Source of the DNA: Microvirga brassicacearum
Lineage (GTDB): Bacteria > Pseudomonadota > Alphaproteobacteria > Rhizobiales > Beijerinckiaceae
Length of the DNA stretch: 64,000 nt
Direction: 5' to 3'
NCBI RefSeq assembly: GCF_008757455.1
Contig: NZ_VCMV01000013.1
Span: 199,237-263,236 of the forward strand
Shown here: positions 34,336-45,000 of the stretch, piece after piece
Layout: each line of letters opens with the position of its first letter
Position numbering within the stretch: the first letter of the stretch is position 1
Program-made: the position numbers and the translations under genes
The notes under the pieces: generated by a model
Seen by the model: only the letters and a program-made list of their open reading frames with translations
Told to the model about the DNA's origin: nothing
Databases searched by the model: none

Positions 34336-37300
34336 ATGGCAACATCATCTGATTATGAGAATTCAGAAGCCAACAACGTGGCGCGTGAGCATGATGACTT
34401 TACAACGTCTGATCGCAGTATATCCACTGCAGTACAACTGCCAATCGGATATCCCCATCCGGCCGAAGAGCGTCCGAACGCGAATGCAATCGGGCTCGAT
34501 CTCCTCGCAGACGCGCGAGACGGACGGCGCTCCCTGGACGCGTTCCGCACAGCCGAGGCCGCTGCTCTCACAGGTGGCGAGATGGCAACCGCAGCAACCG
34601 CCAAGGGCGCTCAGGATCCGGTCAAGTCAGATTCGCAGCAGAACTTCTTGACGAAGAAAACAGTGGCGCCGGCGTATAGCCCGTCCACAAATTTGCACAC
34701 CGGCACCGCGGCCATCGCTCCCCCGTTTGTCGAATCAAACTCGGAAAGCGGTTTCTCCACGCTCGAACCAGACGCCACGGCAATGCAGACCAGCGGCGGC
34801 ATGGAGCAGCTGGCGAACTCGAGGCACGAAGGTACAATCAACAACGATACCCTGGACGGGTCCAACGATTCCCAGCCCCCATTTTTCGGCCATAATATAT
34901 ATGATGGGCTCGCGGGACACGACTTCATCCGCGGCTCAAACTACGGCGACGAACTCCTCGGCAACGAAGGCAACGACACGCTGGTTGGCGGAAAGGGGAA
35001 CGACACGTTCGACGGAGGCAACGGGTTCGACTACATATCCTACGCCCAGGAAAAGGGCACGGGTAATGGTACCGGCTTCTGGCAGGGTGCGGTATTCGTC
35101 AATTTCACCCCTTGGTCTCAGCAAGTCGTTATGACTGGCGGAGATCCCTATTCTTTGGCGTCGAATGGAGCTGTTGATACCTGGGGACATATTGATACGC
35201 TCGACGGTGTAGAGGGCGTGCTCGGCACCTCGTTCGGTGACAACATTTATGCATCGGGCAATGGCAGCCGCACGTTCGCTTTTTTTGGCGGTGGGGGCGA
35301 CGATATAATCACCGGCGGAGAGTATGTTCTTGAGGGCGACACGCTCGATGGTGGTAATGGCGCGGACTCGATATACGGCGGTGAGGGTGGTGATCGCATC
35401 TATGCGTCGCAAGGGGCCGCTTCCGATGGCACCATTGATCAGCTCTACGGTGACAACGGCAACGATACCCTCGAAGGCTCCGCGGAAGATTATCTGACAG
35501 GCGGCAACGGCAGCAACACGCTGATCGGCGGCCACATCCTCTACGATTTCACGACGCCCGTCACGGTCAACCTCTCGACCTCTCGGGCTTATCACGCCTC
35601 TGGGGTCGACATCCTTCAGGGCGTGTTCTGGGCTCAAACCGGAAACGGTGCCGACACCTTCATCGCCGGCACCACCGGAGCCTATTTCAACGGCGGCGGG
35701 GGGGATGACAACTTCTGGGGCGGATCTGGAAACGATACGCTGGTCGGTGGCTCAGGCTATGACGTGTTCCACGCCACGGCCGGCAATGATGTCATCGATG
35801 CTGGCGAAAATCGCGGAAGCCTCGATTACACCGGTCTCAATAATTCCGTCGAGGTAAACCTCGTCGCCGGAACGGCCGTCAAACTGGGGAACGGCACCGA
35901 TACCTTCTACAGTATCAAGGATGTGGATGGGTCGAACTTCGACGACCACATCATCGGCGCCAACATCGATGGCGGCAGCTACATCAACGGCCGCTGGGGT
36001 AACGATACCATCGAAGGCTTGGAACTCAACGACCAGCTTCATGGCGATGCCGGCAACGACAGCATCATCGGCGGCATGGGAGACGACAAACTCTACGGAA
36101 GCACCGGCAACGACACGCTCGACGGCGGCATCGGCGCGGATACGATGGAGGGTGGCACTGAGGACGACGTCTATTACATCAACAATGTGGGCGACGTCGT
36201 AAAAGAAGACCTGGCCGAGAACGGCATCGACACGGTCCATACCACCATCAGTTATTCGCTGGGCTCCTTCATCGAGCATGCCATCGTGGGTGGTTCCGCA
36301 GGCGTCACCATCACCGGCAACGATTCGGTCAATCACCTCACCAGTGGTGACGGCAGCGACACGCTCGACGGCGGCGACGGCGCGGACGTATTGGTCGGCG
36401 GCAATGGCAATGACAGGCTTAATGGCGGTGTCGGTGCCGACATCATGACCGGCGGCAACGGCGACGATATCTTCTACATCGATAACCTCGGCGATTTCGC
36501 GACCGAACTGAACGGCACCGGTGGCGGAACCGACACTGCGTATGTGTCCGTCAAGAATTTCGACGGCCGTAAACTGGCGAATATCGAAAACATCGTTCTG
36601 GTCGGACCCGACGCCAGCATCAACTTCCCGCCCGACGCACCCGTCGTGAAGGGCGCCCTGCTGCCCATCAACGAGAATTTCGGTGGGCCCGTCTGCACGG
36701 TTGTGTCCACGAACCTCGACGGCAACGGCGGCGCTCTGGAATACTACTTGGTGAACGATTTTGGCGGCAAGTTTGCCATCGACAAGACGACCGGCAAGAT
36801 CGCTTTGCAGGCTGCAGTCAACTACGAGACCGACCCCAACCTCATCGTCATCGACGCAGGTAAGTCGACCGAGAAGAAATACTTCAACCTCCAGGTCTAC
36901 GCTGTGGAGACCGAAGTCGGGGGCCTCCAGTCGCCCAACGGCACCGTTCAGGTCTTCATCACGAACATCAACGAGAAGCCAACCGGCATCACTTATTCGC
37001 CCACCCAGATCGTCGAGGGCGGACCGGAAGGGCAGCAAATTGCCTCGGTCCTGAGCGTGTCCGATCCTGATACACCCCCGGCGTTCCGCGACTTCCGCTA
37101 TGCTCTCGTCGGCGCTCCGGACAATATCCTCGACGGGAAAGGCATGTTCGCCGTTGACTCGCTCACCGGCACTATCAAGGTTGGTACGGCCCGACTGCCG
37201 AACATCGAAACGCCGACCGAATACACGATCCAGGTGAGGGTCATGGATAGCGGCGATAGCAGCCTTTTCCACGTTCAGACCGTCAAGATCACCGTCAATC

Positions 37301-40300
37301 CGCTGGCCAATACCCGTCCGGACGCTCCTGTCGTGCAGGGCGTGATGTCTGCCGTTGCCGAAAATCAAACGGACAAGTTCGCCACGGTGCGGTCGACGGA
37401 CGACGGCAATGGCGGCGATATCAGCTATCAACTCGTGGACGATTTCAACGGCCAGGTCACGATTGATTCTGCAACCGGCGAGATCAGGCTGGCGGCGGGA
37501 GTGAGTTACGAGAGCGCCACCGGCGTGATCACCACCGGGTCTGGAACGGCGGGGGAGACAAAGTATTTCCCCATCAAGGTCTATGCTCTGGAAAGCATCT
37601 CCGGCCTGCGGTCGCTCGCCACCAATCTCTCCGCCTACATCACCAACGTCAACGAAGCTCCAACCGGCGTGACCTTCGGCACCGTCAACACGACTCTGCG
37701 GGCAGGGACAACAGGTGCGGGCGTCAACGTAGTGTTGGCGACGGCCGTCGATCCGGATTCGACCTGGAGCGGGTTTGCGACCAACAAGTTCATGTTCTCC
37801 AATGGGCTGCAGGTCTCCGGACATTTCAGGATCCATGCCGATACTGGCCAGATCACGACGGATGTGCCGCTCACGGCAGCGGATGCAGGATTGGTCACGC
37901 TTCAGGTCGTGGCGTACGATCCGAACACGCCAGGATCCAGTACGGTGCCCGTCACGTTCACCGTGTCAGCCGACACTGCGCCGACCAACGTGCGCCTGAC
38001 GACGGGCGGCGCCGCGGTGACGGTGGCCGAAAACTCCACGGTCGTGGGCACGGTCACGGCTGACGACAACGGCGGTGCGGCAGGGCTTCGCTACTCCATT
38101 GCGAGCAATGCGAATTTCGACATCGACGCCACCACGGGCCAGATCTTTGTCAAGGGCACGGCCAATCTGAGCTACGAAGGGGGGACGCAGACCTATAGCG
38201 TTGATGTCACGGCGACGGATGCGAACGGGACAGGCCTGTCCTCTGCGCCACGGACCATCACCATCACTCTCAGCGACGTCAACGAGGCCGCGGCGGATCT
38301 TGCCTTCACCGGCCAGCAGACAATCAAAGCAGGCGTAACGGGTGCCGGTGAGAATGTCGCGTTGGCCACGGCGTCCGACCCGGACATCCTCAATACGGCG
38401 TTCACGAACAACCTGTACCGGTTCGCCAACGGGACGCAGATCGATGGCAAGTTCACGATCCACGCCACCACTGGCCAGATCACGACCAACGATGCCATCA
38501 CGGCTGCGGATGTGGGCAGCAAGACGTTGAGCGTGGAAGCGTATGACGAAGGCAACGGCGCACTCGTATACACCGAGAGCCACACCTTCACCATTGCAGA
38601 TCCACTGAACATGAACCCGACCATCACAGGCATCGTGAACGGGGTTACGACGCCGGATAACGAGCTGGCGTCGCTGTTCGCCGGGATCAACATCATCGAT
38701 GACGGCATTCTGTCGGTGTGGGTTGCCTGGACGGGTGGTGCGGGGAATCTTGCAAACATTCCCCTGTCCACCGATTTCCCCAACGCGATCATCGGCTCCT
38801 ATGCACCCGGCGACACGCAGTTCTTCATCGAAGGCAGCGCCCAGGACGTCTCCCTTATTCTGCAGGCGCTCAAGTTTGATCCGGAGGATCGTCCAAACGA
38901 TCCCGTCGGCACGGCGGTGGATACCGACTTCACCGTTACGGTTACGGATTCTGGTGGTTTGACCGCGCAGGTGCCCGTCGTCGTGACGTCCACGACAGCC
39001 AACCGGATGCCGACCAATATCATGCTGAATGCAGGACCGCTCTTCGAGGATACCGGTGTAGGGGTCTCGATCGGAGACTTGACGGCGACCGACGAGAACG
39101 GGGGCGACACGATCACTTTTGACTTCGCCAATGATCCCAATGCCAACCCCGGCAACCTCTTCCGCATCGACATAATAAACGGGGGTCCGGTGCTTGTGGT
39201 CAACGGGCTGCTCGATTACGAGACTGCACCTCATGGCGATGGCATCCCGAATGGCAACCGCTGGTATGAGGTATTGATCACGGCGTCCGACGGAGCCCTC
39301 ACCTCTCCGCCTGAGCTCGTGAAAGTCTTCGTCACGGACGTCAATCCCGACAACCGCGCGCCGGTCATCGAGGAAGGTCAGACCGACTGGACGATCGAGG
39401 ATACGGCGATCGCCTCACCTTTCTCGGAACTCACATTCACCGACCAGGATGGCGGAGACATCACGGTCACCATCCAGCTTGATATTCCAAGCTCTGGTGT
39501 GCTGGATAACTTTCTGGCGAATGGTGTCACGTACGGATACGATGATCTGAGCGGCTATTATTGGGTAACCGGCGCTGCCGATCTCGTGACGGATGCGGTC
39601 AACGCCCTGACGTTTGACCCCGATGATCGGGCCAACGCGCCCTATCATGACCCGGTTGTCACCCATTTCGAGGTTACGGTCTTCGACGCGCGTACTTTCG
39701 CGATCTCCACCGTGACAGTCACATCCGAGGCTGCAAACCGCCTGCCGACCAACATTTCCCTGTCGGCGAATTCGATCAATGAAAGCAATGGCCAGGGAAC
39801 ACCTGTCGGCGTTCTCGGCGCGACGGATACGAACCAGGGTGACACCGTCTTCACCTTCGCGTTGACGGACGATGCCGGCGGCCACTTCCGGCTCGACTTC
39901 GATCAGGTCACCGGCGTCTATCAGCTTATGGTGGAAGCCCAGCTCGACTATGAAACCGCGCCGCATGGCGACGGGGTTCCCAATGGCGTTCGCTGGTACG
40001 AGGTGAAGGTCACCGCGTCCGATGGCCATCCGAACGGGACCTCGAACGAACAGACCCTCATCGTCTACGTGACCGACGACCCGACGGACAACAATGCTCC
40101 GTCGGCGCCGACGCTGACGGACGGCGCAATCGCCGAAACAGCGGCTCTAAACGATTATGTGGGCGAGCTGAACGCGTCCGATATCGACTCCGACGTGGTG
40201 ACGTTCACCTTCGCGGATTCGGGATCGGCGACCAGCCACGACGGCGCGTTCAAAATCGTGCTCAACACCACATCCGGCAAGTACGAGATCCGGGTTGCCA

Positions 40301-41841
40301 GCCAGGATGCAATCCAGGTCTCGCAAGACACCGATATCCCCTATGTGATCGTGGCCTCCGATGGACGGGGCGGTACGGCCTCGGCGTCGGTGGTCATCTC
40401 GATCGACCATATCAACAAGGCGCCCGACACCTTGACCTTCGACAACGGCCTCACAGCGGTCACCGTCGCCGAAAACCTGCGGGGTGAGCAGCTTGGCATA
40501 TTGCTGGGCAGCGATCCCGATGCGACCGATCCGGCATCGAGCTTGCAATACGCGATCTCACCCGAGAACGGCGATCCGAGCCATCGGTTTGAGGTTGTCG
40601 GCGGCGTGTTGAAATTGATCGACGGCGTGGCTCTTGACTACGATACCCTGCCGGACGGCGCGAAGTTCTACACCGTCAAGGTGCGGGTGACGGACACCCA
40701 AGGAGCCCACTTCGATCAGATCTTCACCATCAACGTGTCGAACGATCCCGTCGATCCGCCCAACAACAATCCGGGCAGCCTGACATTCACCGACACGACG
40801 ACGCAGGCGGATTCTGTCGAGGGCGTGCTTGGTGCCACGATTGGAACCTTGCTCGGCACCGATCCGGACGCGAATGATACCGGATTGCTGACCTACCGGC
40901 TCATCAATGATCCGAGCGGAAAGTTCGAAGTGGTAAACGGGGTGTTGAAGGTAATAGCCACCGAAAGCCTCGATGTCTCAACACCGCAGCATACGGTGAC
41001 AGTGCGGGTATGGGACGGCCATGGCGGCTACCTGGATCAGAACTTCGTGATCGATGTGACGCCGGAGGGGACGAACACTCCGCCAACGAATCTCACATTG
41101 TCGCAGCTTTGGGTCATGGAGCTTGCATCGACCAATGACTTTGTCGGGCAACTCTCTGCCAACGATGCTGATCCCTTAACTTACTGGATTGTCGATTCGA
41201 ACGGCAACGAAGTCGCCAATGACGGCCGGTTCAAAATCGTCAACAATCAGCTTCAGGTAGCTGACGGCCTCAAGCTCGATTACGAGCACGGTTTCTTCCA
41301 CGATGTCGTCATCCGCGCGAGAGATGGCTCTTCGTACACGGAGCAGTCGTTCCACATCGACGTTATCGACCTGATTGGTGAATCCGTTTTCGGCAACACG
41401 TCCGACAACGTGATCATGGCCAATTACGGCAACGACAAGTTTGTGGGTGGCGATGGTGACGAGATCATGTCCGGAGGGCTTGGTCGTGACACGTTAACCG
41501 GCAACGGTGGAAACGATGCTTTTGTATTTGACAAGAACCCCACTTCGGCAAACCGCGACACGGTCACCGACTTCCATGTGGGAGAAGATAAAATCCACCT
41601 CTTGGGGTCGATCTTCAGGCTGAATTCGCTGAAGGGCCAAGCGTTGAATGACGCAACCTTCTACAATGGAGCCGATGGCACGACCTTTAAGGCCACGACG
41701 CGCATCATTTACGAGAAGACCGGAACAACCGCGAAGCTGTACTATGATCGGGATGGAAATCTGGCTGGGGAACGGGTCGAGATCGCATCCTTCACGACGA
41801 TTAAACCCGATCTAACTTTCAGTGATTTCTTGGTGATCTGA
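34336..41841 (+). CDS. Giant RTX/cadherin-repeat protein 2, probable adhesin
   Basis: A very large protein of about 2501 residues. After a low-complexity N-terminus (1-165), residues about 168-720 hold many RTX nonapeptides (GNEGNDTLVGGKGNDTFDGG). Residues about 770-2345 are a chain of some fourteen cadherin-like beta domains, recognised by repeated ITSASDG/VTASDG, DPDxxD and LDYETAPHGDG motifs. A short second RTX block (about 2350-2398) precedes the type I secretion tail (AFVFDKN... ending SDFLVI). This layout is that of large calcium-stiffened surface adhesins. No LapA-type retention module is obvious at the N-terminus. The ATG at 34336 follows GGAGGAAG by 5 nt; a GTG at 34312 is less likely. 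Confidence 0.9.
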   Translation: MATSSDYENSEANNVAREHDDFTTSDRSISTAVQLPIGYPHPAEERPNANAIGLDLLADARDGRRSLDAFRTAEAAALTGGEMATAATAKGAQDPVKSDSQQNFLTKKTVAPAYSPSTNLHTGTAAIAPPFVESNSESGFSTLEPDATAMQTSGGMEQLANSRHEGTINNDTLDGSNDSQPPFFGHNIYDGLAGHDFIRGSNYGDELLGNEGNDTLVGGKGNDTFDGGNGFDYISYAQEKGTGNGTGFWQGAVFVNFTPWSQQVVMTGGDPYSLASNGAVDTWGHIDTLDGVEGVLGTSFGDNIYASGNGSRTFAFFGGGGDDIITGGEYVLEGDTLDGGNGADSIYGGEGGDRIYASQGAASDGTIDQLYGDNGNDTLEGSAEDYLTGGNGSNTLIGGHILYDFTTPVTVNLSTSRAYHASGVDILQGVFWAQTGNGADTFIAGTTGAYFNGGGGDDNFWGGSGNDTLVGGSGYDVFHATAGNDVIDAGENRGSLDYTGLNNSVEVNLVAGTAVKLGNGTDTFYSIKDVDGSNFDDHIIGANIDGGSYINGRWGNDTIEGLELNDQLHGDAGNDSIIGGMGDDKLYGSTGNDTLDGGIGADTMEGGTEDDVYYINNVGDVVKEDLAENGIDTVHTTISYSLGSFIEHAIVGGSAGVTITGNDSVNHLTSGDGSDTLDGGDGADVLVGGNGNDRLNGGVGADIMTGGNGDDIFYIDNLGDFATELNGTGGGTDTAYVSVKNFDGRKLANIENIVLVGPDASINFPPDAPVVKGALLPINENFGGPVCTVVSTNLDGNGGALEYYLVNDFGGKFAIDKTTGKIALQAAVNYETDPNLIVIDAGKSTEKKYFNLQVYAVETEVGGLQSPNGTVQVFITNINEKPTGITYSPTQIVEGGPEGQQIASVLSVSDPDTPPAFRDFRYALVGAPDNILDGKGMFAVDSLTGTIKVGTARLPNIETPTEYTIQVRVMDSGDSSLFHVQTVKITVNPLANTRPDAPVVQGVMSAVAENQTDKFATVRSTDDGNGGDISYQLVDDFNGQVTIDSATGEIRLAAGVSYESATGVITTGSGTAGETKYFPIKVYALESISGLRSLATNLSAYITNVNEAPTGVTFGTVNTTLRAGTTGAGVNVVLATAVDPDSTWSGFATNKFMFSNGLQVSGHFRIHADTGQITTDVPLTAADAGLVTLQVVAYDPNTPGSSTVPVTFTVSADTAPTNVRLTTGGAAVTVAENSTVVGTVTADDNGGAAGLRYSIASNANFDIDATTGQIFVKGTANLSYEGGTQTYSVDVTATDANGTGLSSAPRTITITLSDVNEAAADLAFTGQQTIKAGVTGAGENVALATASDPDILNTAFTNNLYRFANGTQIDGKFTIHATTGQITTNDAITAADVGSKTLSVEAYDEGNGALVYTESHTFTIADPLNMNPTITGIVNGVTTPDNELASLFAGINIIDDGILSVWVAWTGGAGNLANIPLSTDFPNAIIGSYAPGDTQFFIEGSAQDVSLILQALKFDPEDRPNDPVGTAVDTDFTVTVTDSGGLTAQVPVVVTSTTANRMPTNIMLNAGPLFEDTGVGVSIGDLTATDENGGDTITFDFANDPNANPGNLFRIDIINGGPVLVVNGLLDYETAPHGDGIPNGNRWYEVLITASDGALTSPPELVKVFVTDVNPDNRAPVIEEGQTDWTIEDTAIASPFSELTFTDQDGGDITVTIQLDIPSSGVLDNFLANGVTYGYDDLSGYYWVTGAADLVTDAVNALTFDPDDRANAPYHDPVVTHFEVTVFDARTFAISTVTVTSEAANRLPTNISLSANSINESNGQGTPVGVLGATDTNQGDTVFTFALTDDAGGHFRLDFDQVTGVYQLMVEAQLDYETAPHGDGVPNGVRWYEVKVTASDGHPNGTSNEQTLIVYVTDDPTDNNAPSAPTLTDGAIAETAALNDYVGELNASDIDSDVVTFTFADSGSATSHDGAFKIVLNTTSGKYEIRVASQDAIQVSQDTDIPYVIVASDGRGGTASASVVISIDHINKAPDTLTFDNGLTAVTVAENLRGEQLGILLGSDPDATDPASSLQYAISPENGDPSHRFEVVGGVLKLIDGVALDYDTLPDGAKFYTVKVRVTDTQGAHFDQIFTINVSNDPVDPPNNNPGSLTFTDTTTQADSVEGVLGATIGTLLGTDPDANDTGLLTYRLINDPSGKFEVVNGVLKVIATESLDVSTPQHTVTVRVWDGHGGYLDQNFVIDVTPEGTNTPPTNLTLSQLWVMELASTNDFVGQLSANDADPLTYWIVDSNGNEVANDGRFKIVNNQLQVADGLKLDYEHGFFHDVVIRARDGSSYTEQSFHIDVIDLIGESVFGNTSDNVIMANYGNDKFVGGDGDEIMSGGLGRDTLTGNGGNDAFVFDKNPTSANRDTVTDFHVGEDKIHLLGSIFRLNSLKGQALNDATFYNGADGTTFKATTRIIYEKTGTTAKLYYDRDGNLAGERVEIASFTTIKPDLTFSDFLVI

Positions 41842-41887
41842 CGTCCCCATCTCGAAAGGGGCGAACTCGGCCTATTGAAATGCAAAG

Positions 41888-41923
41888 ACGCCTGTCAGCT
41901 GAAAAGCGGCAGGCGTTTTTTTT
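41888..41923 (+). terminator. Terminator after RTX gene 2
   Basis: Stem ACGCCTG (41888-41894) and CAGGCGT (41910-41916), with an additional inner GC pair either side of a TGAAAA loop, followed by eight T residues. It lies 46 bp after the stop codon. Confidence 0.9.
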
Positions 41924-42002
41924 GCGCATTTTTCCGAGTTGCGAATGTAGTGTTATGATGCTACGTTACATTACGCATTTTCACAGTTTTCTAACTTTTT
42001 TC

Positions 42003-42008
42003 AGGAGG
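42003..42008 (+). promoter_or_regulatory. Strong ribosome-binding site of RTX gene 3
   Basis: AGGAGG at 42003-42008, 5 nt before the ATG at 42014, is a full Shine-Dalgarno match and fixes this start. The 80 bp before it are strikingly AT-rich for the region and include TATGAT (41954-41959), a possible -10 box, with no good -35. Confidence 0.75.
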
Positions 42009-42013
42009 CCAGT

Positions 42014-45000
42014 ATGCCAAGAAACCTCACATTCCAAGCCTGCAATGGTTTTACTCAGGCCAATTTGCTGAGCGTCGAAATTCCCGAGAATTTGGCTGCC
42101 GGAACCGTATTAGGAAAGCTGGTAGGTTTCGTCGCCGGCGAAGATCTATCCAAATTGGTGTGGAATCCGCTCACGGCGTCTGGCCAGCCGGGAAGCGATT
42201 CAGGCCGATATAAAATTATTCAGGCAACATCTGGAGGGGTCGGGTACGCCGCAGGCGACCTGGTCGTGGTCATCGATGATGCGACGAAAACCAGCTACGA
42301 AACTGCCAACGATTACATCAACGCAATCAAATATTCTTCCACCTCGGCTCCAGGATATACGGCTCTGGACACGTACAATGTAGGCTTCGGTCTTCCAATG
42401 GCCGATCTGAACGAGGGGCCGAAAAATGTTGCATTATCAAACAATACGATCGTTGAAGAACAAGTAAATCTGTCGATCGGTGACCTGAGTTCTTTTGATG
42501 AAGACGACGATTACTGGGGTGGCACCAATCCTATCGTGTACTCAATTGTCACCGGCCTGGACAGCGATTTTTTTGAACTGACAGGAACCAACAACAGGTC
42601 TCTTAAGCTGAAGGCGAACAAGAAGCTCGATTATGAGACCGCTAAGGTCGATCCGGTCACTTTGGAACGTTACTATGAAGTGAAAATCAAGGCCACAGAT
42701 GGTGGTGGATATGACATCGACGGAAATCAGCTCGATTCCAGCACGAGCGCCAATTCCGAAACGATAGTTCGAGTTTTTGTCACTAACGCCAGTGAAGCGG
42801 TTCCGGTGGTGCAGTTCAGCACAGCTGCGCCGACAGTGACGCATGACGAAGGCAATTCGGGCGCCGTCACCTACACCTACACGCTCTCGCGGGACAGCGC
42901 CACGGGTGGTTCCTCGACGGTCAACTGGACGGTATCGGCGACCGGCGCCAACGCGGCGACGACGGCGGATTTTGGCGGCGCGTTCCCATCCGGAACGGCG
43001 ACCTTCTTTGGCAGCGATTTGACGACGACGTTCAATGTCACGGTAACGGGCGACACCGCGGTTGAGCCGGACGAGCAGTTCACCGTCACGCTGACGCCTC
43101 TCACAACCGGCGGCAATGCCACGGTGCTCGCCACGAACAGCACCGCGTCGGGCCAGATCGACAACGACGACAACGCGCCTCCGACGAATCCGACGATTAC
43201 GGTTGCAGCGGTCGATCTGGCGGAGAACGGGGCGGCGGTTGCCTCGGTGGCGACGGTTATGTCGACCGACGACAACTTTGGCGGCACGACGCTCCAATAC
43301 GAGATCGTCACCAATCCGGGCAACCTGTTCACGATCAACAATGCGGGCGTGATCTCGTTTGCGGGCGGTGCAAACTACGAGTCGTCCACCGTTGGACTCC
43401 AGACCGAGAATGCGGGTCAGCCGAACGAGCGCAAGTACTTCAACGTCGTGGTACGCGCCGTGGAGAGCGGCGGCGGCCTCACCTCGGGCAACACGACGGT
43501 GAAGGTCTATCTCAACGACCTGAACGAGGCGCTGACCGACGCAACCTATGCGCCGAATGTGATGAGCGAGAACGCGGCAGCCGGGACAAGCGTTGCGGCG
43601 GCACCGAGCGTCGTCGACCCAGACACGGTGGCGGCAAACCGGGACTTCCGCTACAGCCTGGTCAATGCCGACGGCAGCAATTACAGCGGAACTGCCTTTG
43701 CCATCAACGCCACCACGGGCGCGATCTCGGTCGGCGCGGGCGGACTTCCCAATGTGTCTTCCCAGACGGTCATCCCGGTCTATGTGAAGATCACCGACAA
43801 GGGCGGCGCCGGCTTTTCCCACACCGAGCAGGTTGATGTCACCGTCAACCCGATTAACACGCCTCCGACCAATCCGACGATTACGGTTGCGGCGGTGGAC
43901 CTGGCGGAGAACGGGGCGGCGGTTGCCTCGGTGGCGACGGTCGCGTCGACCGACGACAACTTTGGCGGCACGACGCTCCAATACGAGATCGTCACCAATC
44001 CGGGTAACCTGTTCACGATCAACAATGCGGGCGTGATCTCGTTCGCTGCCAACGCGAACTACGAGTCGACCACCGTTGGACTCCAGACCGAGAATGCGGG
44101 TCAGCCGAACGAACGCAAGTACTTCAACGTTGTAGTACGCGCCGTGGAGAGCGGCGGCGGCCTCACCTCGGGCAACACGACGGTGAAGGTCTATCTCAAC
44201 GACCTCAACGAGGGGCCGAGCGACGCGACCTATACGCCGAATGTGATGAGCGAAAGCGCTCCTTCGGGAACGCCCGTCGCTGCGGCTCCGACTGTAGTCG
44301 ACCCAGACACGGCGGCGGCGAACCGTAACTTCCGCTTCTACCTGGTCAATGCTGACGACACCAACTACAGCGGTAACAGCTTCACCATCAATTCTACAAC
44401 GGGCGCGATTTCGGTCGGTGCTGGGGGGCTACCCAGCGTAGCCGTCCAAACGGTCGTCCCGGTCTATGTGAAGATCATAGACATGGGTGGTACCGGCTTC
44501 TCCTACACCGAGCAGGTTGACGTCACCGTCAACCCCGCAAGCGTAAATTCTCCCCCAACCGCGCCGACGATTTCGGTAGCAGCGGTAGATCTGACAGAGA
44601 ACGGGACGGCTGTTGCCTCGGTGGCGACGGTGGCGTCAAGCGACGACAACTTTGGCGGCACGACGCTCCAATACGAGATCGTCACCAATCCCGGCAACCT
44701 TTTCACGATCAACAATGCGGGGGTGATCTCGTTCGCGGGCGGTGCCAACTACGAGTCGTCCACCATCGGACTCCAGACCGAGAATGCCGGTCAGCCGAAC
44801 GAACGCAAGTACTTCAACGTTGTGGTACGCGCCGTGGAGAGCGGCGGCGGCCTAACCTCGGGCAACACGACGGTGAAGGTCTACCTCGACGATTTGAACG
44901 AGGGACCGACCGATGCGACTTATACGCCGAACGCGATCATCGAAAACGCCATTGTTGGAACAACCATTGCGGTTGCTCCGACAGTGACAGATCCCGACAC

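Noticed and set aside
33884..34348. 154-codon minus-strand open frame in the gap before RTX gene 2
   Set aside because: No ribosome-binding site, signal or family motif, and it overlaps the start of RTX gene 2; left as intergenic.
35752..37836. 694-codon minus-strand open frame
   Set aside because: An effect of the strong codon bias in the RTX and cadherin repeats on the opposite strand; composition is implausible for a protein.
42542..43981. 479-codon minus-strand open frame rich in Arg
   Set aside because: Opposite the tandem modules of RTX gene 3; repeated text mirrors the coding repeats.
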